Source of the DNA: Ashinkailepas kermadecensis
Taxonomy: Eukaryota > Arthropoda > Thecostraca > Neolepadidae
Length of the DNA stretch: 64,000 nt
Reading direction: 5' to 3'
NCBI GenBank assembly: GCA_034440615.1
Contig: JAOTOM010004780.1
Location: 186,001-250,000 of the forward strand
The position numbers and the translations under genes are program-made. The notes beneath the pieces are model-generated. The model was given only the letters and a program-made list of their open reading frames with translations. It searched no databases and was not told where the DNA came from. Of this stretch, positions 9,481 through 21,142 are shown in pieces; positions within the stretch are counted from its first letter, which is position 1, and each line of letters opens with the position of its first letter.

Positions 9481-10195
9481 CGGAATCACGGGGGGGGGGG
9501 AGCGTCGCGGCCAGTCAGCCGCTGAGTGCATCCGTGTGCGCACATGACAGCCGCGCAGGTCGGCGGACAGCACCGGCGGACGCCGCCCGAGGGAGGCCAG
9601 GAGGTCACCTGTGAGGTGACCTCCTGGCAGTGAGGTGCGATAGCGTGTGCGCACATGACAGCCGCGCAGGTCGGCGGACAGCACCGGCGGACGCCGCCCG
9701 AGGCAGGCCAGGAGGTCACCTGCGGGCCCCCGGGGCGTCGCCGAGCGGCTGGCCCGCGGCGCGTCGCGGCGCGGCTTGGCGCCGGGCGGCAAACAGCGAG
9801 GTGCGATAGCCGAGATAAGGCGGTGTGGACGCCGCCGCACAGGCGCCGGCCAGCCAGGGCGGCGTTTTTGCGCCGTGGCCGCATTCCGACAGTGTTTTTC
9901 CCATGCCCGGCGAACCCCCGCCCCGACCATCACGCAGCCCCAGCGGGTCCGCCCAGAGCGTCCCCACTGGGTCCGCCCGCAGCCTGCGGCGCCAGAGGTG
10001 GTGGGTGGTGTGGCTGGTGCCGCCGCGCCGGCAATTATGGGCCGCGGGCGTCGGCGAGGTTGCGAACGCTCGCTTTCCGACGGACGACGCGACGCACTTG
10101 CGATCGTGATCCGTGCACCACTAGGTCGCGGATCAATCGTGTCGCCGCCGACTTTGTTCGCAGCCAAGTACTGACGCCCGCGACACGTTTGGCGT
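9481..10195. repeat. CpG-rich block with an 80-bp direct duplication and a palindrome
   Basis: About 80 bp starting CGTGTGCGCACATGACAG at 9533 is repeated at 9644 (111-bp offset) with very few changes. Between the copies lies a perfect inverted repeat with 14-bp arms, CCAGGAGGTCACCT then GTG then AGGTGACCTCCTGG (9597-9627). GAGGTGCGATAGC recurs near 9632 and 9799. A 316-codon minus-strand frame crosses the region, but it reflects GC content and this duplication rather than a known protein. Confidence 0.75.
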
Positions 10196-10561
10196 CAGCC
10201 TGGACGAGTGAACTACTTCCGCCCACTCGCATCAAAGCTCGCCACATTTCCTCCCGTGTTTGCTGTTCGTCCCATCAAACATTTTTTTTTCTCTGCAGCA
10301 ATGGCATATATGCCTCCACACTTCTGAGCATACTTAGTTAAACAGGGAACTGCTCAACTGCCAGAGGAACTGTCCCCTTGATCCCCTTGGCTATACCTTG
10401 CAGATGGGCGTTGGGCGACATATCTGGCAGGTGCCGAAATATTTCATTCTGGGACGCCTCATCAGGATTTCTGCAGTGAGACTACCCCAACACTTTTGGA
10501 TCTTCCAACCATCGTTCAACTCCAAGGTCTCGGAGGCCGTTTTATGGAAGGGATCCCGTGG
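10196..10561. other. No gene recognised
   Basis: AT-richer DNA between the CpG block and a MITE. Nothing recognisable on either strand. Confidence 0.4.
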
Positions 10562-10569
10562 AACCCCAA

Positions 10570-10721
10570 CAGAGTAGCAGCCAGGGGCGGCGCCCCCCCT
10601 TAGCAACCAAAAATGCACCACATGAAACAAGAACTTGAACGTTCAGTTTCATGACGATTTTTTTTTGGGGGGGTGGGAGGGGGGTCGGGCCTCCACTAAG
10701 AAAATCCTGGCTGCGCCACTG
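10570..10721. mobile_element. 152-bp hAT-type MITE
   Basis: The right end reads AAATCCTGGCTGCGCCACTG and is the inverted counterpart of the left end CAGAGTAGCAGCCAGG (eroded). Flanking octamers AACCCCAA (10562-10569) and AACACCAA (10722-10729) match at seven of eight positions. It is too short to encode protein. The same kind of terminus (CAGTGGCGCACCAGGATC) occurs alone at 13583. Confidence 0.72.
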
Positions 10722-10729
10722 AACACCAA

Positions 10730-11943
10730 CATCATCACCGATACCTCTGCGTTGAGCTAACCACCAGCGACTAAATATTTCCTCGCGGGGAGCACAAACA
10801 AACCTATCAACGTCCAAGCTGCAGATTTAAGTTCTAAAATCAGAGCTCCTTCGCCAATTATAGCAGCCATAGGCTGACAAATATGTTCCAGGCTACTTCT
10901 GATGACTGTAGGCGCATCCAAGGGTGAGGGGTGAGGGGTGAGAGGTGAGGGGCACGGGTCCCCTTGAGGTTCGAAATTTGTGTTTTCGGAACCTGAAAAT
11001 GTGAAAATAAATACCAGCCGTATCTCCTTACCCCCAACCCATTTTTTTCCATGAAAGGACTCCCTGAACAGAAGAACCCAGGAGTCAACTTACAAAATTG
11101 CTATGCAAAATAGATTCATCATTCTGAGTAGCATAAACTCTAGATCCCACCAAGATCCCTTTGCATATACAGTTCTCCCGAGTTGAGAAAGGTCTTCCAC
11201 GTTAACTCCCATTTCCTCTCGACTCTCATGCGATATCTTCCGTTTGGAGCGAATCGGGTCTGTGCTAAATCATATGCGAGAACCATACAGGGCAATTTAG
11301 TTCTTGGAGAGTTTAGTGGTACTCTGTGCTTATTAGTTTATTTTAGTTGGCGGTTGCATACTTCTTATGTTCGCTCATTTGTAATAATTCTTGAAGTTGA
11401 ATGTTCATAATGCGTTTCAAGGTATATGCAGAGCGTCTTTTTGGAATGTGCGGCGATTCGTGTTACAGCTTCGCCTATACTTCTTAGTTCCATACATTAT
11501 TTAATTTGATTAAGAATCGGTTTAACTTACGCTCATTTTCTTCATCAGGGTAATAGCATTGTGTGCTTGGTGGTTTTCTTTGTGCCCTTGAATTTATTAT
11601 TAAGTGTCATTCTCACTTGTATATTATCATACTCGTGTTTTAGCTTGTTGACTTGAGCTACAAGTGGGTATTTGCTTATGTATATGTGCATAGCTCACAG
11701 GACAAAGTAAAATAAAATAACGGATCAAATCCTACTCTTCGACACCAAAACAAAAGCAAAAGCGGAAGCTTCGCTCATCCGGAGCCATCTGAAGAAACCC
11801 CTGGTGCGCCCCTCGGTGACCAAGTCATTCTAAGTCACGGACAAGACGCCAATCCCCGGCAAAGAGCTACCCCGACCGCGCAGACCACACTGCCGAAAAC
11901 ACTAACCACCCACCAACTCGCAAAGAGACACCACACGAAAGCG
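10730..11943. other. AT-rich noncoding DNA with a short GGGTGAG tract
   Basis: A (GGGTGAG)n-like run sits at about 10920-10955. The rest, 11.0-11.9 kb, has no exon or transposon I recognise. Confidence 0.4.
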
Positions 11944-11956
11944 GTGCCAGTGGCGA

Positions 11957-12012
11957 TTGGTTGGTTATTTGGGCTTAGGGGCGCATCGACTGCGTTGGTC
12001 ATCAGCGCCCAT
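11957..12012 (-). mobile_element. Micro-retroposon copy 2
   Basis: A 56-bp body, TTGGTTGGTTATTTGGGCTT then AGGGGCGCATCGACTGCG and so on to CAGCGCCCAT. It is flanked by GTGCCAGTGGCGA (11944-11956) and GTGCCAGTGCCGA (12013-12025), 12 of 13 identical. On the minus strand it has a hairpin head and an AAATAACCAACCAA tail. This is the best representative of the family consensus. Confidence 0.9.
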
Positions 12013-12025
12013 GTGCCAGTGCCGA

Positions 12026-12570
12026 CGAGTGACGCACCTCCCATCCGGAAGGAATCTGCGCCCAACAGCTGTTTTATGGTACAGATGATGAAACGGGCGA
12101 GTTGCAGAACCCAGCGGCCCAAAACCCGACGTCCAGGCCGCTCGGATGCCGATGACAACTGTCGCTTCCGTCCGACCGACCGACCCCGTTCGCAGATGCA
12201 TCCGAGCAGAGCAGCTCATTGATCAACGGCCCTAAAAGAAAAAGCCTTGGACCATCTCCCCAGGTCGTAATCCGCTCAAATGGCGGCAGTGTTCCCAGGT
12301 CCCAGGAGACTGCGGTGCGTGGCGGGGGCGCCAGTCAGGGCGCGCCGGACGTAGCCAGAGGCTGGAAGCCGGATGCTCCGCGGGATCGCCCAGCCGCCTC
12401 GTGTTCTGCATCTCCAAGCCAAGATCGGAGGCAAAGCGGCCAGCAAGGCAACGGAAGGAGGAAATGCAAAAACGTATTCCGAAGCGCGAGGTCCGAACTT
12501 GTTACATTTTCTTTCCTATATACTGAAGGGGAGGTAAAGCAGTGTTAATTCGAACAAGGCCCAAAGTGGC
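12026..12570. other. No gene recognised
   Basis: Moderately GC-rich, with no domain, transposon end or tandem repeat that I can identify. Confidence 0.4.
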
Positions 12571-12739
12571 TGGTTGGTTGGTTATTGGTTGTTACGACAC
12601 GTAGACCGTTGAGTCATATAGCGTCGCCAATCTCTCACGCCGATTGGTCGCGGGCGAAGAGTAGCGACGGGTGAGAATCGAACCTACAACCTCTCGATTG
12701 CGAGACGAGCATCTTACCCCTAGACCACTCGTCCCCTCC
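12571..12739 (-). mobile_element. tRNA-derived SINE, copy b
   Basis: Closely similar to the copy at 5100-5256. The minus strand has an A box TGGTCTAGGGG (12717-12727) and a near-consensus B box GGTTCGATTC (12675-12684). The anticodon-loop equivalent CTCGCAA would read as an alanine-type CGC. The 3' tail is AATAACCAACCAACC. I could not find a target duplication. The tRNA-like head continues into a SINE body and lacks a closed acceptor stem, so this is not a tRNA gene. Confidence 0.88.
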
Positions 12740-12779
12740 ATCGTTCTCCTGGTCTGGAGCTAAGCATTATCTGCGCTCC

Positions 12780-13080
12780 CGGCATGCGGTCCGGCGCTTG
12801 TGTGCGGCCGCGTTTGCACTGCAGCGCGCATGCGTCCGTTGCCGTCGCAGTTGTGGCTCAAGCTGTCGCTCGGCAGACCAGGACCGCGGGCTCTGGGTCC
12901 AGCTGCCGGTGGAACGCGACGAGGCCCGGCCGACAGAGCGAGCGCCGACCGACATCCACCGGAGCGACCGATGGGGCGGAACGGCATCGCCACCAGCATG
13001 GTCTCTTTGCGCGCGGCAGGACGACGTGACGTCGGTTAACTGCTGGGCTGCGGGCGGGTACCGACACGACCTGCACGACT
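12780..13080. other. Short CpG-rich block
   Basis: GC-rich, with GCGCGCATGCG near 12824-12834 resembling an NRF-1-type site. Several overlapping open frames exist on both strands, as expected from base composition alone. Confidence 0.35.
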
Positions 13081-13813
13081 TAGAACATTAATTGGCTACA
13101 CACCAATCGAGATACCTTGTTATTAGCGCACACGCCATACAACGGACATGAACACGTTCCGCCTGTGTCGAGACAAGTCCATTTAACAATGAGCAGACCT
13201 TACAGCGTCCATTTCTGGGATCCTAGAGAACTTTTTTTAATCTCGTAACCATTGTCATGTTTTCCAACATCTGAATGTCACGATTTCAGATCCAGTAACT
13301 AGCCAGCACAAGGAAACCACATTAATTCAGTCGCATAGCATGTCGGGTAGAAGGGCGTCACATTGCATACGCTAAGGGCGCCGGCGGTCCCCTCTATCAT
13401 TGACTTGGCCCACTCAATTAACGACGTTCCTCCCCCATCAGGCTGAAACTTAACCATCGAGCCCACGGGTGTACACTAGATACAAATGGCTTTTGGGGCA
13501 GCTTTCGCAATCAAAAAGTTTATTTGCCCCTTCCACCCGTGAACCAAATTCATAAAGTGACACCCATGATGTCTGGTAAGGACAGTGGCGCACCAGGATC
13601 TTTTTTCTAAGGGGCAGGGTATGTGAAGCGAAGGTAGCTGCAAGATGTTGCGGGCTGCATCAATTATTTTAAGACCACCTAATGAGTGATCAAAACACCG
13701 CGAAGTCCCATGAAAATACAAATGTTCTGCAAGGAAATGAGCATGAAATGCTTAATTGACATCTAACGACATGTAATGCTAAAAATCAAACCAACATCCA
13801 CAAAATAAAGCAA
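13081..13813. other. AT-richer DNA with a lone MITE terminus at 13583
   Basis: CAGTGGCGCACCAGGATC at 13583-13600, followed by a T-run, resembles the left end of the 10.57-kb MITE type. No matching right end is visible downstream. Confidence 0.4.
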
Positions 13814-13825
13814 ACCAGTTATTCT

Positions 13826-13866
13826 TGGGATTTAGGGGCGCATCGACTGCAGTGGTCATGCAGCAC
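13826..13866 (-). mobile_element. Micro-retroposon copy 3 (41 bp)
   Basis: A 41-bp body with TTAGGGGCGCATCGACTGCA and TGGTCATGCAGCAC. It is flanked by the exact 12-bp repeat ACCAGTTATTCT at 13814-13825 and 13867-13878. The tail is shortened to CCCA and the last hairpin bases are missing, yet the duplication is exact. It is the shortest integrated copy in the window. Confidence 0.9.
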
Positions 13867-13878
13867 ACCAGTTATTCT

Positions 13879-14439
13879 AGTTAACGATTACAAGTTTCAT
13901 ATACTCTGCCTTCGTTCATGCTCAGTCTACCTACAACACATACATAACTTGCAGCTCCCTATACAAAAAACAAACGAAAAACCCTCCGAAATTCGCAAGG
14001 AGTCTGATAAAACCTGTGCGTCAGGTTGAATGGTGTCCAGTTAGGCGACAGCCAGCGCCACTCCCCGAGCAGAATGCAACAACAGCAACACGCAACGCGA
14101 ACTACTGGGATCAGCGCTTCCTGCAAGGAAGCGCTGCGCATCCCGATCAGTGGATCGGGATGTTACACCAGCAGCTTGCAATGTCCAGTTTCCCTCACCA
14201 CCCAAGGCACGTGGCTCCAGGAATACTAACTCGGAAGCTTACAAACCTGACGCAGTCATGAGCTGAGCGAACCCAAATACGAGAAACCGAAACCCCAACT
14301 TTACACAAGGTTCAGATCCCAGCAGATACAAATGTATTGTAGTGAAACGGCATACCGGCAGCCTGCGTCACATAGACGCATATGCAAGTCAACAAAGGGG
14401 GAGACCGGGAGTCCGTATATGCTAGTCTACATCCTGCAG
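13879..14439. other. No gene recognised
   Basis: A small inverted repeat, AGCGCTTCCTGCAAGGAAGCGCT, lies at about 14113-14135, with CCCGATCA nearby. Otherwise nothing recognisable. Confidence 0.4.
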
Positions 14440-14940
14440 TCAATTCCCAGCGAAAATCCGTCCCCCAAACGGCAAGGCGCTGTCCATTCGCGGCAGGCGC
14501 CTCCTCCGCGCCCGTGCCAACACCAATCAGTGCCACGTTCACACTACAGCACCAATCAGTGCACCAATCGAGGCTCCGCGCCTTCGCCGTCGAGATTGTG
14601 GCCTCCATCGCGCGCGCAGGCCGGGACCGGCCACGCGGTGATGAGCGCGATGACGTGCCATCGATTTCGGAGGCGTCACCGACCACGCGCAGGCGCAGGC
14701 GCCGACCGCGCGCGGGCGCCTTCGCCAACGCCACGCAGCGTATCGACCGAGTCTGGCCGTCGGCCGACGCCGCGGCAGAATTGTGTAGTCGACAGCGCCG
14801 CCGTGGCCAGTCGCGCCGGAGTCAGCCGGCTCCCGGGACCGCCAGTCGCCCTCGGCAGCAGCCGATGACCGAGGACCACAGCAGGCACCTCCGCGTTGGA
14901 CTGCGACTGAATCTGATGCACGCTCCATACCGCTAAATGT
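14440..14940. promoter_or_regulatory. CpG-rich block with three clustered CCAAT boxes
   Basis: CCAAT pentamers in the same orientation at 14523, 14552 and 14564. The first two lie in the larger repeated word ACCAATCAGTGC. CpG density is high through 14.58-14.85 kb. The arrangement resembles an NF-Y-type promoter, but I see no TATA box and no recognisable downstream exon. Confidence 0.35.
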
Positions 14941-15069
14941 CGCCTGCAGTCAATTGAGATGTTTCCGCACTCAGCGGCGATCGCTTGGAACGGCCGGCCC
15001 CGCTGGCCGTGAGGAACAGTAGCGTGACAGTTTAAGGAGGGAGGCACACGCCCATCTTGTCCGCATGCG

Positions 15070-15179
15070 CAGCTGGCAGCCTTCCTGACTTGACGCTTAT
15101 ACAGCCGACTCAGCTGGCAGCCTTCCTGACTTGACGCTTATACAGCTGACTCAGCTGGCAGCCTTCCTGACTTGACGCT
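15070..15179. repeat. 41-bp tandem repeat, 2.7 copies
   Basis: A unit starting CAGCTGGCAGCCTTCCTGAC and ending GACT repeats at 15070, 15111 and 15152 with essentially one base change (C/T near 15106), so it duplicated recently. Confidence 0.92.
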
Positions 15180-16200
15180 CAGCATTGATGTGTATCGGGA
15201 GGGCATGTGCCACCACACAAATTCGAGGAACTGTCAGACGGCGCAGAAACCGAGGACCAAAGCAGCTCAAATGGCCCATGATGCCATCAGAAATTACCAC
15301 GTGGACGGGTCCATATCCCGGCCCCGTGAGAGAAAACCATAGGTCGCAATGTCCTAATCCCCGGTCCGAAGCCGTATGAAACTCCTAATCCCCGGTCCGA
15401 GGTGAAAAGGGGACCGACACGAGTTAGTCATGCACGCACGCCCAAGTTCTAGTTCCGATGATTGAAGGAGACACACGGCCAGCCCGACGCGTTAGTCTTC
15501 AGGAGAGTCGACTTCACTTTCAGTTGTACGGTATCCCACCGGGGAGTAATCCACGTACAGTTGAGCACTGTCCGAGCAAGAAGTCGCCCAAGTTGTCGGG
15601 ACGCAAATTGCGAAGTTGGTGTCTTCGAGAGATAAAAGTTGTGCTTTTCGATGCAACCTAAGAAATGTGTAAATTCAGTAGTGTCTGCATCATCCGCAAT
15701 TCGCCACCAACGCTCATGGTGTGCACACAGTCATTTATGAAATATTTGTAACATTTCAGCATTGCAATGTAACAGGTAACATTGCAAACATACGTATTTT
15801 CTTACGAAGCAGAGGTGTGCTAGGTTGCGTTAGTAACACCCAGCTATAGGATTATCCTACGTGGTCTACCTCACTCATAGGTGTTGATTCGCATACTTTG
15901 AGGAACTCGCTCCCTTCTCCCAATGTCGACTCAGCCCCAAATAATATCACTTAACGGGGGCCCCTATGGGTGGGCCCTGAATAGAGTTCAGCTCTTCCAG
16001 TGTCTGCATGATATTCAGAAATTGACGCTACTGCCTCCACTACATGTAGAGGAAATGCATGGCGAGTGTTCGAGGCACTGCACTGGGACAAATAACGAGT
16101 GGTTTTCCAGCACTTCCTGCATTCGGCCGGTATTTTCCCGTCGAACTACCCCCAGCCGTTCGCGGTCCCGTCCTGCGCCCGACTGCCTGCAGGACTGGCT
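15180..16200. other. No gene recognised
   Basis: CCTAATCCCCGGTCCGA occurs twice (about 15353 and 15389). The right half is AT-richer. A 261-codon plus-strand frame starts at 15923 and runs into the minisatellite; its first 90 codons match nothing I know. Confidence 0.35.
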
Positions 16201-16202
16201 GT

Positions 16203-16480
16203 CTGAGCCCGCCGGCATCAGCAGTCCACCGCCCGAGGTCGCCGGCATCAGCAGTCCACCGCCCGAGGTCGCCGGCATCAGCCGCACACCGCCCGAGGTC
16301 GCCTCAGAGCCCGCCGGCATCAGCAGTCCACCGCCCGAGGTCTCCTCAGAGCCCGCCGGCATCACAGTCCGCCGCCCGAGGTCGCCTCAGAGCCCGCCGG
16401 CATCAGCAGTCCACCGCCCGAGGTCGCCTCAGAGCCCGCCGGCATCAGCAGTCCACCACCCGAGGTCGCCGCTCACTGTC
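16203..16480. repeat. Minisatellite with alternating 30- and 42-bp units
   Basis: Seven copies of GCCGGCATCAGCAGTCCACC plus GCCCGAGGTC. Later copies carry an additional 12-bp GCCTCAGAGCCC-type segment. Both unit sizes are multiples of three. In one plus-strand frame they read AGISSPPPEV with or without an added four-residue SEP segment, until one copy loses a base and the frame changes. Whether it is translated is unknown. Confidence 0.85.
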
Positions 16481-17530
16481 CGCAGGCGTGTTGCGCGTGT
16501 TGCGCCAGACTCGGCGGCTGAAAGCGGCCAAGTGCGGGGTACGTGCACACCACGTCGTCACGAGGTAACAAACAAACACGTACACCGAACGAACACTGGA
16601 GAATGTTCAGCAATGGAGAATGTTCAGCAACCCCAGAGGGGGAGCGATAAGACGACCGAGAGTCAGCGTCATCATTGCAACCGCTGGCATCAGTTATTTC
16701 ATACTTAGACCGGATCGGCAAGATCTGCATGCAGTTGCAAATGTATGACAGAAGGCTGCCCGGGACAGTGGGGGACAAGAGGTTCGCAGTCGCCATCGCT
16801 ACACCGGCCAAAAAGGCGATGCTTCTAAGAAACCGGAGGCGCCGGCCAGCCCTCCTAGACTAGAAATGCCGTGCACGCATCCATGCGACGTGCGACGTAC
16901 GACGCCCTCCTCCCCGCCAGTCCAGCAGCCATGACCGGCAGCGGCAGCATAGCAAAAGGGCCCTTCCGGGACGCGAACCGCCGCAACGGCCGAGACCGAC
17001 CGCATGGCGCCGCCTCGCCCTCTTCGTACCGCGGCGGGCGCCTGTACGCAATTATCGACCGCGCCGTCGACGGCGGGCACCTCCACGCAGCCTCGGCCCG
17101 GACAAAGCCGGCCTTCGAGTGCGCCGCAAACAGCGCCGACCGACACTTTTTGTCACCCCCCCGAGAGCGTGTGATCACAACAGTGGCCTTGGCTGTAACC
17201 CCCGTCGTGGCGGCGGCCGTACGCACAACGCGCCGATAGGCGGCGCTGCCTCCCGGGCGCGTGTGGCGAGACGACGTTCGCTCGCGGAGGAAGCCTGGTC
17301 AGAAGAGGTGCCGGGCCGCCGCCGCCGCGATGTGGGCACTGGACGCAGAACGGCGTGCCAGAGGCCGCATCCGGGAGAGCGTGACGAGAGGCCCCGCCGG
17401 GCGAACAGAACGAGAGGCCGCAGGCAGAATAGCGTACGCCCGATGTCCAGTTGGAGGAGCGGTATCTCCGCTTTTCGGCGAAACTCAACCCGCGTACCTC
17501 ATCAGCGCTGCATGGAGATAGCACTTAAAA
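16481..17530. other. CpG-rich block (mainly 16.86-17.5 kb), no exon recognised
   Basis: High CpG density with many overlapping open frames on both strands. None has a domain I recognise. GGAGAATGTTCAGCAA is tandemly duplicated near 16600-16631. Confidence 0.4.
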
Positions 17531-18939
17531 TACGGCTTAGTCCATAGATTCCTTCTTACGTTGCTACGCCTTTGACCTTCGTGTGGGACCAGGGGCGGAT
17601 ACGGGAGGAAGCTGCATGGGCTCCGGGCAGATAGCCACGAGTGAACGGCACCGCAGGCGGAACGGAGAAGAAAGCAACTGTGGATGCCGCCGCCGTGCCG
17701 CCACGCAGAGCCGCCGTTCTTCTTTCGTCGGAAACTATGGCTGGTCAGTCCCATCAGTAATATTAGATAATCAGTAATGGTGGAGCCTCAACTGTCGAGG
17801 CGCAGCGACGGGCTTGGTGTTCAATCTTATAATCAGGAGTGGGGGGGGGGTTGACTGACAGAGGTGACCATCTTGTAGTCGGCTTTACAATCACTATAAT
17901 CCAGCACGATGGATCAATTCGACGCCAGATGACTTGAGATGTCTGTTCGTTTCGGTATCTTAAAGCGGGTGGGGGTGGGGGTGGGGGGCGCATATTCCGA
18001 ATCTCGACTTCAGGCCTCCACAACTTCCACATTTAACATGTGGAAAGGGCTACTTCTTCGGGAGCTGCTTTTTTATTGCGTTATACGCTGCTTCTTCCTT
18101 CAACACGCCTGGTCCCGGCATACGTGTATCCTCAAATCAACTTCATAACTTATCAATCGCATTCAACCCTCGATTAGCCTGGAATCGAGGCCTCAAAACC
18201 TTCAGAGACACTTGAATGCCTCATGTGAATACGTCGAGGGTATTTTCGCTTCCCTCGGCGCATGATTCAGCGAGCGGTTGCACACCCGTGTGTGTGTGTG
18301 TCACACCACCCCGGTGGTGACCAACACGAAGTGGCGCCGTCTGCCCGCGGAGCGGACAAAGCGCGCGAGCGCCGGCCGCCCAGGTCAATGGCTCGCGATC
18401 AGTCAGCACGCCGCACACCGCGTTCGGCCGGATCGATCACTACTGCGAACAGCCACCGGGCACCGGTGGCCACTGGTGTGGCCGGCCCCGGCGGAGGTGG
18501 CCCGGCACCACCGGCACTGCTGGTGCCGCAGGCAGCGCCGTCAGGACGCGTGTGGCGAATAGGGGCAAAACTGGCCCCCCCCCCCCATTTCGACTTCCCA
18601 GAAACGAGCGGTTTTGCCGCGTCTGTTGAGGAAATCGGCGGAGATGCGCGCAATTTTACGTTGCCCTCTTAATCGTTGCGAGCCCTTAATGTCGGTTTTT
18701 CAGACTTTCAGTCTTCATCCCAAGCACGCGAAATTCCCTCCGAAATCATCCACTTTGATGGCACCCATCAGCCCCCTAGGAAACAATCATCTGGACGTTC
18801 CTCAGGGCAGCGCTCACCTGTTAGTAGGCGGGTGTGGCTCTCCGCCAGTGGTAAATTATTCGTGAAATATGGTGGAATATACTACTTGTTGAACGCTCAA
18901 TAGACATCCTTCAAGAAATGCCGACATCCTGCTTCTTGA
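17531..18939. other. No gene recognised
   Basis: Mixed composition with a short (TG)n run at about 18288-18300 and C/G homopolymers near 17840, 17970 and 18570. No exon or transposon end recognised. Confidence 0.35.
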
Positions 18940-19130
18940 TGCGTGCTTATGAGTATTCGTGTCTCCTTTCTAACAGTATCTCGTTCATAAGTACCATGCT
19001 CATGGTCTGGATAAGAGATGGTGACACACATACATTTTACAATGCAATTTTAGGTGAAGGGATTGCCTATGTGATATGGCATACAATACCAGTTTGTTGC
19101 ATATACATTTTTCTTGCTATCTAGAATATA
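18940..19130 (+). repeat. Dispersed repeat fragment (pair with 28.6-29.0 kb)
   Basis: The stretch 19053-19123 (TAGGTGAAGGGATTGCCTAT and onwards) aligns at roughly 70 percent by eye with 28914-28983. The adjoining 19010-19055 resembles the minus strand of 28615-28680. In translation both contain a D-T-x-T-x-x-N-A-I pattern. The family is unidentified. Confidence 0.4.
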
Positions 19131-20009
19131 GCTCTTCCTAAATTATGCATATAAAAAAATCAAAATTGTGATGCTCCAATTTTACTTCTGAATGCCCTGA
19201 AAACCTTTTTGCGATATATATCACACCTAGAACCTATATATTAAGTATATTTATATATGCAGACAAGTGCACGACTTGGCAGAAATGTGTAATTTTAAGA
19301 CCCAAAGGCATAAGCCACCGGAGGCACGTTCTTTTCGCAAATGCTGAAAAATAACAATCATAGAAATATCGACAATTCAGAGATCACAGACAGTTTCATG
19401 TAAAAATATGTATTGGGAAATGTGTGGCACCGAGTTTATTTTGGAGGTAACCCCACGTCAACCGTCAACCGTAGGTGAGCGATCTTCAGTTATCCGACAG
19501 TCTTTTCTCTAAAACATGTAAAATCGATGTGGAAAATTGTGCCAAATTTGGGCGCGTTACCGCGCACAGTTTGTCCACTGTCGTGGGAAAACCACAGGGC
19601 AGATTCCCATACTCTCCAGCCGAGCGATGGGCTAAGGGTAGTTTGCTTACGCGGAAAATATATCCAAACACCGACTGAACTCCGAGCCGATTTTTGCCCA
19701 GTCCTTATATAAATATAAACTATTTAACTCTTCGCCGTTACGAAGGCAACTATGGCCCATTCCAACAGACTCCAAAAATCCACCTGGCGACGGGGGGTGC
19801 TCCCCGACTCAGACTTCGACGCGACCTTTCGAACAGTCTGGTCAGCTACACCAAATTCTTACTTCTCTCTCGGCATGAGCATCGCCACTGTCGCGGTGGT
19901 GGAATAGGAGACAAACGCTCCCCCAAACGTAGTTAGATTTAACATGATGCATACGATACATCGACACAAATGACCTAAAACACTCGCCGCCATCCAAAAT
20001 CCGTGGCAT
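19131..20009. other. AT-rich DNA, no gene recognised
   Basis: Short TATA-type runs near 19215-19258. No recognisable exon or element. Confidence 0.4.
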
Positions 20010-20024
20010 TACCGATGCCCTAGG

Positions 20025-20079
20025 TGGTGGTGGATTTGCGCTCCAGGGCGCGTCGACTGCATTGGTCATTTTGCGCCCA
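20025..20079 (-). mobile_element. Micro-retroposon copy 4, 15-bp perfect duplication
   Basis: A 55-bp body (GGGCGCGTCGACTGCATTGG then TCATTTTGCGCCCA). It is flanked by the exact repeat TACCGATGCCCTAGG at 20010-20024 and 20080-20094. On the minus strand the GGGCGC/GCGCCC stem is intact and the tail is diverged to CCACCACCA. It shows the longest perfect duplication of the family. Confidence 0.92.
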
Positions 20080-20094
20080 TACCGATGCCCTAGG

Positions 20095-20870
20095 GTAGCA
20101 CATTTGAAACATTTAGCGCAAAAACTATCCCGTTCATGTCGCGTAGTTATGATGCAAGTACCTGGGAGATGCCTGTGCAACTACTGTGAAAATGAGAGAA
20201 AAAAATTCCTTGCGATATGTCTCAGGTCCTCTCCGTTCTTGGAATTGCGTGGCTTAATGCCTGAACATCTGTAATATGATCATCTTTGCGAATCACACGA
20301 GTCACATTACAACATCACAATACAGATTAGCTCTTGAAAGGGGCCTCAAAACCAGACATACGAACATGAAGTTTCTGAGGTAACATTAGGTCGATATGCC
20401 CATTAACGTACAAAAACACGCGACCACAGCTACATCTGGAGTTATCACGTGGGGTTGAGTTACATCTGGAGTTGTCCCAAACAGGCCAACAAATGGTGAA
20501 CGTTAAGTTAGCTGTGTCTTCACGTTCTCTTGAGGCAGGTGGCAGACGCATCAGGCATATTTCTGGGTGAGATCTTATGATTCATTTTCACGATCAGCTG
20601 ATACAATTCTAAGATCTAGACGCCAACCACTCGGGCGTTACTGGATGGTGACGGACGCCAGGAGGGGCCGTCACCGGAACCAAGCATGTCCCGATCAGAA
20701 GTTCGACCCGACGTGTCGACATTTTCGTTGTGTGCATTAAGTCCAGAGATATGCAATTAGCGCTCCGCTGAGTAACTAAATGCCAAACAAATTACTGTGT
20801 TTTGACCGGTATGGTATGGCAAACTAGACTAACAACCCAATAAGGCTACTTTACTTGCATCCCAAAGTCT
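20095..20870. other. No gene recognised
   Basis: AT-richer DNA. A short duplicated phrase, TACATCTGGAGTT, occurs near 20430 and 20460. Confidence 0.4.
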
Positions 20871-21142
20871 GATAGCCGCACTGGCGGATTCAGGGAGGTG
20901 GCAAAAGGGGCTTTAGCCCCCCCCCAATCAAATCGGGGGGGGGGCTAACAGTACAAATTAGCCCCCCCCCCCCAACAAACACAAAAAAACTAGGTAACAA
21001 GTGAAGGCTTCTCTTGTTAGCTATCCAAATCTAATAGGTTTTTGTTTCATTGAATACATGATTGTGTCATGCCTGCTTGCTTATTTATCCATTATTCCTT
21101 CTTCCAACAGCAAGAGGCAGAGCTATCGCTATACGAGTAGAT

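Noticed and set aside
9217..10167. 316-codon minus-strand open frame, the longest in the window
   Set aside because: Lies in CpG-rich DNA, spans an 80-bp nucleotide duplication, has no recognisable domain, and is matched by long frames on the opposite strand.
12676..12739. tRNA gene
   Set aside because: A and B boxes are present, but there is no closed acceptor stem and the sequence continues into a SINE body and tail shared with the copy at 5.1 kb.
16203..16480. CRISPR-like array
   Set aside because: Units are adjacent with no unique spacers; it is a minisatellite in animal DNA.
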